From: Solirubrobacteraceae bacterium
Lineage (GTDB): Bacteria > Actinomycetota > Thermoleophilia > Solirubrobacterales > Solirubrobacteraceae
Reading direction: 5' to 3'
Assembly (NCBI GenBank): GCA_017882375.1
Contig: JADGPP010000005.1
Coordinates: 23,803-87,802, forward strand
Length of the DNA: 64,000 nt
Made by a program: the position numbers and the translations under genes. Below the pieces are notes generated by a model that did not search any database, was not told the DNA's origin, and saw only the letters and a program-made list of their open reading frames with translations. This document shows, piece after piece, positions 8,131 to 16,600 of the stretch. Each line of letters opens with the position of its first letter. The first letter of the stretch is position 1.

Positions 8131-9095
8131 TGGGGCGGATCCTGTTCGGCGGCACGGCGGCGCTGCTCATCTGCCTGTTTCTCAGCCCGAAGTTCATCGA
8201 TTTCCTGCGCGAGCGCGAGTTCGGCCAGCACATCCGCGAGGAGGGGCCGGAGGGTCACCACCAGAAGGCCGGCACGCCGACGATGGGCGGCGTGATCATC
8301 TTCGTCGCGATCTCCGTGCCGTTCTTGATCCTGACCGACTACGACTGGCGTTCGGTGGGCGTGTTCGGGGCGATGATCGCGTGCGCGCTGCTGGGCTTCG
8401 CCGACGACTACGTAAAGCTCGTGCGACGGCGCTCGCTGGGCCTGCGGGCGCGCACGAAGCTCGCGGTGACGATCGCGATCTCGCTGGCGCTGTGGTGGGT
8501 GGCCCAGCACGAGGCGCACCTGGCGCCGACGCTGCGCCTGCGCTTTGTCGACTACCAGATCGACCTCGGCCCGTTCTACCCGCTGCTGATCTACTTCGTC
8601 GTCGCCGGTACGACGAGCGCGGTCAACCTGACCGACGGCCTCGACGGTCTGGCGGCGGGGTGCGCGGCGATCGTGCTGCTGGCGTACATCGGCATCACGT
8701 TCATCACCGGTGAGGACGACCTGGCGATGCTCGCCGGCTGCCTGGTCGGCGGGTGCATCGGCTTTCTCTGGTTCAACGCCTTTCCGGCGACGATCTTCAT
8801 GGGCGACACCGGCTCGCTCGGCCTCGGCGGAGCGATCGCCGGGCTGGCGGTGATGACGAAGACCGAGCTGCTGCTCGTGCTGCTCGGCGGGATCTTCGTG
8901 ATCGAGGCGCTGTCGGTGGTGATCCAGGTGATCTCCTTTCAGACGACGCGCAAACGCGTGTTCCTGATGGCGCCGATCCACCATCACTTCGAGCTGCGCG
9001 CGTGGTCTGAGACGAAGATCATCCTGCGCTTCTGGATCGTCGCGGCGATCTGCTGCGCGATCGGCTTCACGATCTACCGTCAGAGCATCGGCTAG
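8130..9095 (+). CDS. mraY: Phospho-MurNAc-pentapeptide transferase MraY (lipid I synthase)
   Basis: The 321-aa polytopic membrane enzyme transfers phospho-MurNAc-pentapeptide to undecaprenyl phosphate. Family motifs are GTPTMGG, the Mg-binding FADDYVKL, NLTDGLDGLAAG, FMGDTGSLGLGG and the cytoplasmic APIHHHFEL near the end. About ten hydrophobic segments are visible. The ATG overlaps the murF TGA (TGATG), and murD begins on the base after its stop. Confidence 0.97.
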   Translation: MGRILFGGTAALLICLFLSPKFIDFLREREFGQHIREEGPEGHHQKAGTPTMGGVIIFVAISVPFLILTDYDWRSVGVFGAMIACALLGFADDYVKLVRRRSLGLRARTKLAVTIAISLALWWVAQHEAHLAPTLRLRFVDYQIDLGPFYPLLIYFVVAGTTSAVNLTDGLDGLAAGCAAIVLLAYIGITFITGEDDLAMLAGCLVGGCIGFLWFNAFPATIFMGDTGSLGLGGAIAGLAVMTKTELLLVLLGGIFVIEALSVVIQVISFQTTRKRVFLMAPIHHHFELRAWSETKIILRFWIVAAICCAIGFTIYRQSIG

Positions 9096-10430
9096 GTGAA
9101 CCCGCGGCCGGAGATCCCCGGCGGCCCGTACCTGGTCGTCGGCCTGGCGCGCTCGGGCGCGGCGGCGGCGCTGGCGCTGCGCAAGAGGGGAGAGAGGGTG
9201 GTCGGTCTCGACGTCGGCTCGCCGGCGGGCGCCGACGCGCTGCGTGTCGTAGGGGTCGAACTTCATTTGGATGATGAGGATGGGGTCGCGCTGCTGGATC
9301 GCGTGCGCGCGGTCGTCAAGAGCCCCGGCGTTCGCGCTCAGAATCCGGTCGTCGCGGCGGCGCGTGAGCGGGGCTTGCCGGTGCTGGGCGAGCTCGAGCT
9401 CGCCTGGCGGCTGCTCGACAACGAGTTCGTCGCCGTTACGGGCACCAACGGCAAGACGACGACGGTCGAGCTGATCGGCCACATCCACCGAACGGCCGGG
9501 CTGCCGGTCGCCGTGGCGGGCAACGTGGGAACGGCCGTGAGCTCGCTGGTCGGATCGCTCGATGCGCGGGCGACGGTCGTCTGCGAGGCGTCCTCGTTCC
9601 AGCTGCAGGACGCGCTCGAGTTCGCCCCCGAGGCGGCCGTGCTGCTGAACATCACGCCCGACCACCTCGACCGCCACGGCACGCTCGACGCCTACACCGA
9701 GGCCAAGCTGCAGATCTTCGCGCGCCAGGACGAGCGCGACGTCGCCGTGGTCGCGCGCGAGCTGGCCGGGGAGATCGACACGGGGAGGGCGCGCCTGGTC
9801 GACTTCGCCTGGGGGCCGCCGGCGTCGCTGTTCGAGCGCGACGGCCGGCTGTGGTGGCGGGACGAGCCGCTGATCGCGCTCGACCAGCTGCGCCTGCGCG
9901 GGCGACACAACACGGAGAACGCGATGGCGGCGGCGGCCGCCTGCCTGGCGCGCGGGATCGAGCCCGACGCCGTGCGTGCAGGGCTTGCCTCGTTTGCCGG
10001 CGTCGCGCACCGCCTGCAGGAGATCGCGACGCTCGACGGCGTGCTCTACGTCAACGACTCCAAGGCGACGAACGTCGCGAGCACGCTCGTCGCGCTCGAC
10101 GCGTTCGCCGGGCGCCGCGTGCACCTGATCGCCGGCGGCCAGGGCAAGGGCCAGGACTTCTCGCCGCTCGGCGACGCTGTGGCGCGAGGCTGCGCGGGCG
10201 TCTACCTGATCGGTGAAGACGCGCCCGCGCTCGCCGTGGCTCTGGGCGCCGTCGCGACGCCGGTGCGCGACTGCACCGACCTCGCCGCCGCGTTGCGCGC
10301 GGCGTGCGAGGCGGCCGCAGCGGGGGACGTCGTGCTGCTGTCGCCGGCCTGCGCGAGCTTCGACCAGTTCGCCGACTTCGAGGCCCGTGGCGAGGCGTTT
10401 GCCGAGCTCGTGGGGGAGATGCAGGGTTAG
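9096..10430 (+). CDS. murD: UDP-MurNAc-L-alanine:D-glutamate ligase MurD
   Basis: The 444-aa cytoplasmic Mur ligase adds D-Glu to UDP-MurNAc-L-Ala. It shows an N-terminal Rossmann-like VVGLARSG motif, the ATP loop VTGTNGKTTTVEL, LNITPDHLDRHGT and a C-terminal domain with YVNDSKATN and LLSPACASFDQF, all typical of MurD. The GTG start is immediately after the mraY TAG, with no upstream in-frame alternative that fits better. ftsW follows after about 26 nt. Confidence 0.95.
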   Translation: MNPRPEIPGGPYLVVGLARSGAAAALALRKRGERVVGLDVGSPAGADALRVVGVELHLDDEDGVALLDRVRAVVKSPGVRAQNPVVAAARERGLPVLGELELAWRLLDNEFVAVTGTNGKTTTVELIGHIHRTAGLPVAVAGNVGTAVSSLVGSLDARATVVCEASSFQLQDALEFAPEAAVLLNITPDHLDRHGTLDAYTEAKLQIFARQDERDVAVVARELAGEIDTGRARLVDFAWGPPASLFERDGRLWWRDEPLIALDQLRLRGRHNTENAMAAAAACLARGIEPDAVRAGLASFAGVAHRLQEIATLDGVLYVNDSKATNVASTLVALDAFAGRRVHLIAGGQGKGQDFSPLGDAVARGCAGVYLIGEDAPALAVALGAVATPVRDCTDLAAALRAACEAAAAGDVVLLSPACASFDQFADFEARGEAFAELVGEMQG

Positions 10431-10456
10431 CGCGGCGGACGTCGAAGTCAGCCGTG

Positions 10457-11803
10457 ATGCCAGCAGCCGCAGCACGCGCCGGATCCTCCGGCGCGCCGCG
10501 ACCCGACGGCAAGCGTGCGCGGCGCAAAGCGCCGGCGAAGGGCGCACAGCCGCTGGAGCAGCGGATCTTGCTGACCGCGACGCTGTGCCTGCTGGCTTTC
10601 GGCGCGGTGATGGTCTACAGCGCCTCGTCGGCGACCTCGCTGCTGCAGGGCCGGGGCAACGGCAGCGGCTACCTGGTCAAGTACCTCGTCTACGGAACGA
10701 TCGGACTCGTGCTGATGCGTGTGCTGGCGCGCGACGGGGTGGAAAAAGCCCAGAAGATCACGGCGCCGCTGCTGGTCACCTCGTTCGTGCTCGTGCTGGC
10801 CGTGCACATCCCGCATGTCGGCGTCAGCGTCAACGGCGCGCGGCGCTGGATCGGCCCCGGTCCGTTCCAGTTCCAGCCGTCGGAGCTGATGAAGCTCGCG
10901 CTCGTGCTCTACGGCGCGACGCTGCTGGCCAAGCGCCCGGAGCGCGTGCACGACCTGCGCGAACTGGCCAAGCCGCTGCTCGTGGTCGTCGGCGGCGCAT
11001 GCCTGCTGGTCGTCACCCAGCCGGACCTCGGCACGGCGATGGTGATCGCCTTCACGACGATCGCGCTGCTCGTCGCCACCGGCATCGAGATGCGCAAGCT
11101 GGCGATCATCGTCGGCTCGGCGTTCTTCGTGGTCGTGCTCTACGCGCTGGTCAAACCGTACGCGCGGGCGCGCCTGACCTCGTTCTTGGATCCCTGGGCG
11201 CACGCCTCCTCCAGTGGCTTTCAGGCCGTGCAGGGTCAGATCGCGATCGGTTCGGGCGGCCTGTTCGGCGTCGGCCCAGGCGAGTCGGTGCAGAAGATCT
11301 TCTACCTGCCCGAGGCTCCCACCGACTTCATCCTCGCGGTGATCGCCGAGGAGCTCGGCGCGATCGGCGTGTGCGCGCTGCTGTTCCTCTACGGCCTGAT
11401 CGCCTACGCGGGGCTGCGCGCGGCCAAGGGCGCGCGCAGCATGCAGAGCGCGCTGATCGCCGTCGGCGTGACCTCGCTGATCGTCTCCCAGGCGCTGCTC
11501 AACGTATTCGCCGTGCTCGGCCTCGCGCCGCTCACCGGCGTGCCCCTGCCGTTCGTCTCCTACGGCTCGAGCAGCCTGATCGTCATGCTCGCCGCAATGG
11601 GGCTGCTGCTGAACGTCGCCTCGGGCGGGACGGCGCACGTGCGCGCCGTGTCGACCCCGCGCAAGCGCTCGGCCGACGCCCGCGGTCGCGAAAGGGCACG
11701 ATTGGGCGATGAGCACAGCGTCGAGGAAGATCGTGATCGCCGCCGGCGGGACCGCGGGGCACGTGGTGCCGGCGCTCGCGGTGGCCGCCGCGCTGCGGGC
11801 TGA
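10457..11803 (+). CDS. ftsW: Septal peptidoglycan polymerase FtsW (SEDS family)
   Basis: The 448-aa SEDS glycosyltransferase polymerises lipid II at the septum with FtsI. After a basic N-terminus of about 35 residues come about ten membrane segments. SEDS signatures include FQPSELMKLALV, QPDLGTAM and GVPLPFVSYGSSSL. The start is uncertain: ATG 10457 or the adjacent GTG 10454. The C-terminus is odd. The frame runs 95 nt into murG, so the last 30 or so residues are an Arg/Gly-rich tail made from the murG 5' end in another frame. Confidence 0.92.
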   Translation: MPAAAARAGSSGAPRPDGKRARRKAPAKGAQPLEQRILLTATLCLLAFGAVMVYSASSATSLLQGRGNGSGYLVKYLVYGTIGLVLMRVLARDGVEKAQKITAPLLVTSFVLVLAVHIPHVGVSVNGARRWIGPGPFQFQPSELMKLALVLYGATLLAKRPERVHDLRELAKPLLVVVGGACLLVVTQPDLGTAMVIAFTTIALLVATGIEMRKLAIIVGSAFFVVVLYALVKPYARARLTSFLDPWAHASSSGFQAVQGQIAIGSGGLFGVGPGESVQKIFYLPEAPTDFILAVIAEELGAIGVCALLFLYGLIAYAGLRAAKGARSMQSALIAVGVTSLIVSQALLNVFAVLGLAPLTGVPLPFVSYGSSSLIVMLAAMGLLLNVASGGTAHVRAVSTPRKRSADARGRERARLGDEHSVEEDRDRRRRDRGARGAGARGGRRAAG

Positions 11804-12875
11804 CGGCGCCGAGGTCGCGTTCATCGGCGCCGGGCGCGCCGAGGCCACGCTCGTCCCGGCCGCCGGCTATGAGCTGCACGCGATCTCCGTCGAAGGCCTC
11901 AGCCGCTCGAACCCGCTGCGCGCCCTGCGCGCGCTGCTGCGCGCGGCGCTCGCCGTGCCGCGGGCGCGCGCGCTGCTGGCGCGCCTGCGCCCCGACGCCG
12001 TGATGGGCGGCGGCGGCTATGTGGCGGGCCCGGTCGTGCTCGCCGCGCTGTCGCTGCGCATCCCCGTCGTGCTCACCGAGGCCGACAGCCGCCTGGGACT
12101 GACCAACCGGATGCTCGCGCCGTTCGTCCGGCGGGTCTGTCTAGCGTTTCCGCTCTCTGCGGGCGAAGCCGACGAGCGGGCGCCACAGCGTCGCCGCCTC
12201 GGCTCGCGAGCGCCACGGCGATGGCGCTCGCGCCGGCGCGAGCGCCGTGCCGGCTCCTACCGCGTGACCGGCAGGCCGATCCCCGCTCCGTCGCGTGATC
12301 CGCTTGGCGCGCGCGAGCGCTTGGGCATCGGGGCCGACGAGACGTGCGTGCTCGTGTTCGGCGGCTCGCTCGGCGCGCGCACGATCAACCGCGCGGCCGC
12401 CGAGGCGTTTGCTGGCCGATCTTCGATCGGTAGCGCCTTTCGCGTGCTGCACATCGCCGGCAGTCGCGAATACGCCGAGCTGGCCGCGCGCGAGCTGCCG
12501 GGCGGCTATGACCTGCGCGAGTACCTCGATGAGGAGGACTTCGCCGACGCGCTCGCGGCGGCCGACCTCGCGATCTCGCGCGCCGGTGGGTCGGTGTTCG
12601 AGATCGCCGCGCACGGCGTCCCGGCGATCCTCGTTCCCTATCCGCACGCAGCAGCCGGCCATCAGACGACCAACGCACGCTGGATGGCGGACGCCGGGGC
12701 GGCCGTGGTGATCGCCGACGGCGAGCTGACCGCGGCGCGGCTGGCACGTGCGGTCGCCGAGCTGCTCGCTGACCGCACGGGCCTGGCGATGATGGCCGCG
12801 GCGTCGCGCGGGCTCGCCCGCCCGGACGCCGCCCGCGAGGTCGCGCGCGAGCTGGAGGAGGTCGCGCGCCGATGA
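11709..12875 (+). CDS. murG: UDP-GlcNAc:lipid I N-acetylglucosaminyltransferase MurG, with Arg-rich insertion
   Basis: The 388-aa GT-B enzyme converts lipid I to lipid II at the inner membrane face. The N-terminal loop GGTAGHVVPALAVA, GGGGYVAGPVV and the C-domain GGSLGARTINR, SRAGGSVFEIA and PYPHAAAGHQ are all family motifs. Between AFPLSAGEAD and YRVTGRP, about residues 152-180, sits an extra Arg-rich segment of roughly 25 residues. The normal protein has a short loop there. This insertion is encoded by nested palindromes (12206-12246). The ATG lies inside the ftsW frame; the stop overlaps murC as ATGA. Confidence 0.94.
   Translation: MSTASRKIVIAAGGTAGHVVPALAVAAALRADGAEVAFIGAGRAEATLVPAAGYELHAISVEGLSRSNPLRALRALLRAALAVPRARALLARLRPDAVMGGGGYVAGPVVLAALSLRIPVVLTEADSRLGLTNRMLAPFVRRVCLAFPLSAGEADERAPQRRRLGSRAPRRWRSRRRERRAGSYRVTGRPIPAPSRDPLGARERLGIGADETCVLVFGGSLGARTINRAAAEAFAGRSSIGSAFRVLHIAGSREYAELAARELPGGYDLREYLDEEDFADALAAADLAISRAGGSVFEIAAHGVPAILVPYPHAAAGHQTTNARWMADAGAAVVIADGELTAARLARAVAELLADRTGLAMMAAASRGLARPDAAREVARELEEVARR
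12206..12246. repeat. Nested palindromes inside murG
   Basis: GCGAGCGCCA (12206-12215) pairs with TGGCGCTCGC (12222-12231) around a 6-nt loop. The right arm is itself the left half of a 24-bp perfect palindrome (12223-12246, half-site GGCGCTCGCGCC). The unit GCGAGCGCC thus occurs at 12206 and 12238, with an inverted copy between. The repeats encode the Arg-rich insertion of MurG, and the pattern looks like a palindromic repeat inserted in frame. Confidence 0.75.
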
Positions 12876-14221
12876 GCGCCGCCGCCGGGCAGTGGCAGGG
12901 CCGTCGCCTGCATTTCGTCGGCGTTGGCGGCGCCGGCATGAGCGGCTATGCGCGCGCAGCGCGTGCGCTCGGCGCCGAGGTGAGCGGTTCCGACGGCGCA
13001 GACGGCCCTTACGTCCAGCGCCTCGCCGCCGACGGCGTGCTGCAGGCGCAGATCGGCCACGCCGCCGCCAACGTGCCGCCGGGCGACGACGTCGAGGTCG
13101 TGTACTCCTCGGCCGTGCCCGCGGAGAACCCCGAGCGCGTGGCAGCGCGCGAGCGCGGCCTGCCCGAGCGCCCGCGCGCGCAGCTGCTCGCCGAGCTCAC
13201 GGCGCTGCGGCGTACCATCGCCGTGGCCGGCACGCACGGCAAGACGACGACCGCGTCGATGACCGTGCACGCGCTTCGCGCCGCCGGGCTCGATCCCGGT
13301 TGGCTGGTCGGCGGCACGGTCGGCGACGGCCTCTCCAACGCGCACTGGAGCGACGGCGAGTGGCTGGTCGTCGAGGCCGACGAGTCCGACCGCTCGATGC
13401 TCAGTCTCAGCGTCGAGATCGCCGTGCTGACGAACGTCGAGCTCGACCACCACACCGCGTTTGCGTCGCTGGCGCAGCTGCGCGAGGCCTTCCGCGAGTT
13501 CGTCGCGCTGGCAAGGCGCGCGATCGTCGTCTGGGATCGGCCCGAGCTGCTGGAGCTGATGCCCGACGGGCCAGCCGAGATCGCCGACTTCGACGTGCCC
13601 GAGCCCACGCTCGACGCCGGCGGCTCGCGCTTTGACTGGCGCGGGACCGAGGTTCAGCTGGCGGTTCCCGGCGCGCACAACGCGCTGAATGCCGCCGCCG
13701 CCCTGGAAGCGGCGCGCCTGGCCGGCGCGGTCGCCGCCGGCGCGGTCGCCGGGCTGGCGCGCTTTCACGGCGCCGGACGGCGCTTTCAGCCGCTCGGGCG
13801 CAGCGCGCGCGGAGGGCGCGTGTACGACGACTACGCACACCACCCGACGGAGGTTGCGGCGACGCTCGACGCCGCGCGCACGCTGGAGCCGCGACGGCTC
13901 GTGGCCGTGTTCCAGCCGCACCTGTACTCACGCACGCAGCTGCTCGCCACCGACTTCGGCCGCGCGCTGGCCCGCGCGGACGTCGTCGTCGTGCTCGACG
14001 TCTACCCGGCGCGCGAGCGCGCCGAGGACCATCCGGGCGTCAGCGGGCTGCTGATCGCCGAGGCGGCGGCCGACGCCGCGGCCGGACACGCGGTCTACTG
14101 GCTTCCTTCGTTTGACGCCGCCGCGGCCGTGCTCGACCGTCTGCTCGGCGACGGCGACGTGTGTCTGGTGATGGGCGCCGGCGACGTCGATGCGCTCGGC
14201 CGCAGGCTGGTCGCCGCGTGA
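12872..14221 (+). CDS. murC: UDP-N-acetylmuramate:L-alanine ligase MurC
   Basis: The 449-aa cytoplasmic ligase adds the first stem residue. It shows the Rossmann-type FVGVGGAGMSGYARAA, the ATP loop AGTHGKTTTASM, EADESDRSML and the C-terminal YDDYAHHPTE and VFQPHLYSRT motifs of MurC. It is a little shorter than the E. coli enzyme (491 aa) but complete. The ATG overlaps the murG TGA, and the murC TGA overlaps the murB GTG. Confidence 0.96.
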   Translation: MSAAAGQWQGRRLHFVGVGGAGMSGYARAARALGAEVSGSDGADGPYVQRLAADGVLQAQIGHAAANVPPGDDVEVVYSSAVPAENPERVAARERGLPERPRAQLLAELTALRRTIAVAGTHGKTTTASMTVHALRAAGLDPGWLVGGTVGDGLSNAHWSDGEWLVVEADESDRSMLSLSVEIAVLTNVELDHHTAFASLAQLREAFREFVALARRAIVVWDRPELLELMPDGPAEIADFDVPEPTLDAGGSRFDWRGTEVQLAVPGAHNALNAAAALEAARLAGAVAAGAVAGLARFHGAGRRFQPLGRSARGGRVYDDYAHHPTEVAATLDAARTLEPRRLVAVFQPHLYSRTQLLATDFGRALARADVVVVLDVYPARERAEDHPGVSGLLIAEAAADAAAGHAVYWLPSFDAAAAVLDRLLGDGDVCLVMGAGDVDALGRRLVAA

Positions 14222-15129
14222 GCGCGCCCGCGCCACCCGACGGCGTGCGCCAGAGCTTCCCGATCGCGCGGCTGTCGACCGTGAGGACCGGCGGCGATGC
14301 CGAGTTCTTCGCCCGCGCGGGCAGCGATGGCGAGCTGTCCGAGCTCCTGCGCTGGGCCGAGACGACGGGTGTCGCCGTCAACGTCGTCGGCTCGGGTTCG
14401 AACCTGCTGATCGCCGACGACGGCGTCGCCGGGCTCGTGCTCAAGCTCGATCGCGAGCTCGCGCAGGTCGAGCTTGATGGCACGCAGATCGCCTGCGGCG
14501 GCGGCGCGCGCCTGCCGGCCGTCGCGGCTGCCGCCGCGCGCGCCGGGCTGTCGGGGATCGAGTTCGGCGTGAACATCCCCGGCACGGTCGGCGGCGCCGT
14601 GCGCATGAACGCCAACGCCTACGGCGGCGAGCTCGCGCGCGCGCTTGCGTGGGTGGACGTCGTCACCGCCGCCGGCGCCGAGCGCCGGACACCGTCGCAG
14701 CTCGGCTTTGCCTACCGGCGCTCGAACATCGCCACCGGCGAGGTCGTCGCGCGGGCGTGCTTTGCGCTGGCACAGTCCGATCCCGAGACGGTCACGGCGA
14801 TGCTCGCGCAGATGCGCGCACGCCGCCACGAGGCCCAGCCGCAGGGGATAAGGACGTTCGGCTCGACGTTCAAGAACCCCGACGATCCCGTCGCGCAGGG
14901 GCGCAGCGCCGGCATCCTGCTGGCCGAGGCCGGCTGCAACGGCCTGAGCGTCGGCGGCGCGCGCTTCTCGCCCAAGCACGCCAACTTCATCGAGAACACC
15001 GGCGGCGCGAGCACGGCCGACGTGCTTGCCGTGATGGCCGAGGGGCGCCGGCGCGTGCTCGAGCACTTCGGCGTGGCGCTCGAGCCCGAGGTGCAGACGC
15101 TGGGCGACGTGCGCGTGCCCTGGTCGTGA
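14218..15129 (+). CDS. murB: UDP-N-acetylenolpyruvoylglucosamine reductase MurB
   Basis: The 303-aa FAD- and NADPH-dependent enzyme makes UDP-MurNAc. FAD-binding signatures are VVGSGSNLLIADDG and GIEFGVNIPGTVGGAVRMNANAYG. Later motifs are FAYRRSNI and TFKNP with NFIENTGGAS near the end; length fits the shorter type II MurB. The GTG at 14218 overlaps the murC stop. The ORF-track start at 14161 would lie inside murC and adds an Arg-rich shadow segment, so I rejected it. Confidence 0.95.
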   Translation: MSAPAPPDGVRQSFPIARLSTVRTGGDAEFFARAGSDGELSELLRWAETTGVAVNVVGSGSNLLIADDGVAGLVLKLDRELAQVELDGTQIACGGGARLPAVAAAAARAGLSGIEFGVNIPGTVGGAVRMNANAYGGELARALAWVDVVTAAGAERRTPSQLGFAYRRSNIATGEVVARACFALAQSDPETVTAMLAQMRARRHEAQPQGIRTFGSTFKNPDDPVAQGRSAGILLAEAGCNGLSVGGARFSPKHANFIENTGGASTADVLAVMAEGRRRVLEHFGVALEPEVQTLGDVRVPWS

Positions 15130-15204
15130 GCGACCCCGTGAGCCGACGTGACCGGCGACCTTCGCGAGCGGACGTAGGGGTTCGCGCGCGGAGGTCGAAG
15201 ACAG

Positions 15205-16368
15205 ATGCCGATGGATCGCTCGCTCGCCGGCCGCCTGGGAATCGGCAGCCTCACCCGCCAGCCTGCCCGTGCCCGTCAGGTTGCACCCGCTGCCCGGCGG
15301 CCCAAGCGCCGGCGCGCCCCCGCCCGCCGCCAGGCCAACGCCTTGGACTGGGCGATCGGCCGCCTCGCGGCGCTGCTCGCCGCCGCCGCGCGGCTGGCCG
15401 GCGACGGCTGGTCGCACGTCTGGCGCCGCCGGCGCCTGCGCCTCGTGGCGATCGTCTTGCTGCTCGCCACGCCGCTGCTCGCCGGCGGCTGGCTGTGGCT
15501 GCGCGGCTCCTCGCTGGTCGCCGTGCGTGATGTCCACGTGACCGGAGCGCACGGCTCGGACGCGCGTGCGATCGACGCAGCGCTGAGCTCGGCGGCGCAC
15601 GGGATGACGACGCTGCAGGTGCACCCCGCGACGCTGCGCTCGGCGGTCGCCTCCTACCCGGTCGTTCGCGAACTGAAGATCTCCACGAGCTTTCCGCACG
15701 GGCTGAGCATCCGCGTGGTCGAGCAACCGGCTGTCGCGGCGCTGACGGTCGCCGGCACGAAGACCGCCGTGGCGGCCAACGGCGTCGTGCTCGGTCCCGG
15801 GCTGGCGTCCGCATCGCTGCCAGCCGTCGCCGGTGTCTCGCTGCCGGCACCCGGTCAGCGACTGCACGACGCGGCGCTGCTCAGCGCCGTCGCGGTGCTC
15901 GGGGCCGCTCCCGCGCCGCTGGCCACGCAGGTCACGCGCGCGTACAGCTCCACCAAGGGTCTGACGCTCGTGATGCACAGCGGCCTGCTGGCGTACTTCG
16001 GCGACGCCACGCGCCAGCATGCCAAGTGGCTGTCGCTCGCGCGGGTGATCGCAGACCCGAGCTCGGCCGGCGCCTCCTACGTCGACGTGCGCCTGCCCGA
16101 ACGTCCCGCAGCCGGCTTCCGCGGCGGCGTGGCACCGCCGAGCACATCCACTGAAGCCGAAACCCCCTCCGCGGGATCGAGCGGCGGTGAATCGAGCAAG
16201 ACGCTCGACGAAGGACTCACGGCGGCTGTCGGCGGCGGGTCATCGGCCAGCCCGCAGGGGAGCTCGAGCCCATCCTCGGGCGAAGCCGAAACGCAAGCGG
16301 GAGCGCAATCGCCGTCGACGAGCAGCGGCGAAGCGAGCGGCACGGCGGCTGCGCAATCAGGGGGATAG
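15205..16368 (+). CDS. ftsQ: Cell division protein FtsQ with Ser/Glu-rich C-terminal tail
   Basis: The 387-aa bitopic divisome protein has a basic cytoplasmic N-terminus (1-85), one membrane helix (about 86-103), a POTRA domain starting VAVRDVHVTGAH and a beta domain with VVEQPAVAALTV. From about residue 308 to the end it has a low-complexity Ser/Gly/Ala/Glu tail. All 7 Glu codons in the tail are GAA, as in the FtsL tail. The ATG at 15205 has GGAGG about 10 nt upstream; a second ATG lies at 15211. Gene order murC-murB-ftsQ-ftsZ supports the call. FtsQ recruits FtsL/FtsB. Confidence 0.9.
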   Translation: MPMDRSLAGRLGIGSLTRQPARARQVAPAARRPKRRRAPARRQANALDWAIGRLAALLAAAARLAGDGWSHVWRRRRLRLVAIVLLLATPLLAGGWLWLRGSSLVAVRDVHVTGAHGSDARAIDAALSSAAHGMTTLQVHPATLRSAVASYPVVRELKISTSFPHGLSIRVVEQPAVAALTVAGTKTAVAANGVVLGPGLASASLPAVAGVSLPAPGQRLHDAALLSAVAVLGAAPAPLATQVTRAYSSTKGLTLVMHSGLLAYFGDATRQHAKWLSLARVIADPSSAGASYVDVRLPERPAAGFRGGVAPPSTSTEAETPSAGSSGGESSKTLDEGLTAAVGGGSSASPQGSSSPSSGEAETQAGAQSPSTSSGEASGTAAAQSGG

Positions 16369-16497
16369 CCACGCGCGACCAGCACCAGATTAACACTAAA
16401 TCTCAACTAGAGGTTGATGCCACGCTCCGACCGATCCTCAGGCGGCGGTCGAGGGTTGGCCGATCTGCAACGATTGTTGCGAGATTGCACGTTGTCG

Positions 16498-16526
16498 TTG
16501 ACAGGGCGAAGTTGCCTGCATAACGT
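16498..16526 (+). promoter_or_regulatory. Strong promoter candidate upstream of ftsZ
   Basis: A consensus TTGACA (16498-16503), a 17-bp spacer and TAACGT (16521-16526) sit in the 232-bp AT-richer gap between ftsQ and ftsZ. The predicted transcript starts near 16533, giving a leader of about 68 nt. This is the best -35/-10 pair I noticed in the window. A small inverted repeat GCAAC-GATT-GTTGC lies just upstream. Confidence 0.65.
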
Positions 16527-16559
16527 GCACATCCCGGCGGTTCGCAGGTCTGTATGCTG

Positions 16560-16588
16560 CGAACCCTAATTTCTTACTGAAGGGTTCG
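16560..16588 (+). promoter_or_regulatory. Stem-loop in the ftsZ leader
   Basis: CGAACCC (16560-16566) and GGGTTCG (16582-16588) are perfect 7-bp inverted repeats around a 15-nt AT-rich loop, ending 12 nt before the ftsZ ATG. The gene lacks an obvious Shine-Dalgarno, so the structure may affect initiation. Confidence 0.45.
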
Positions 16589-16600
16589 GACAGAACCATC

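Noticed and set aside
8076-10547. 823-codon minus-strand ORF antisense to mraY/murD
   Set aside because: Same composition artefact; MraY and MurD motifs are on the plus strand.
15130-15204. Small gene between murB and ftsQ
   Set aside because: 75 bp without a start plus ribosome site that leads to a sensible peptide; holds only the ftsQ Shine-Dalgarno.
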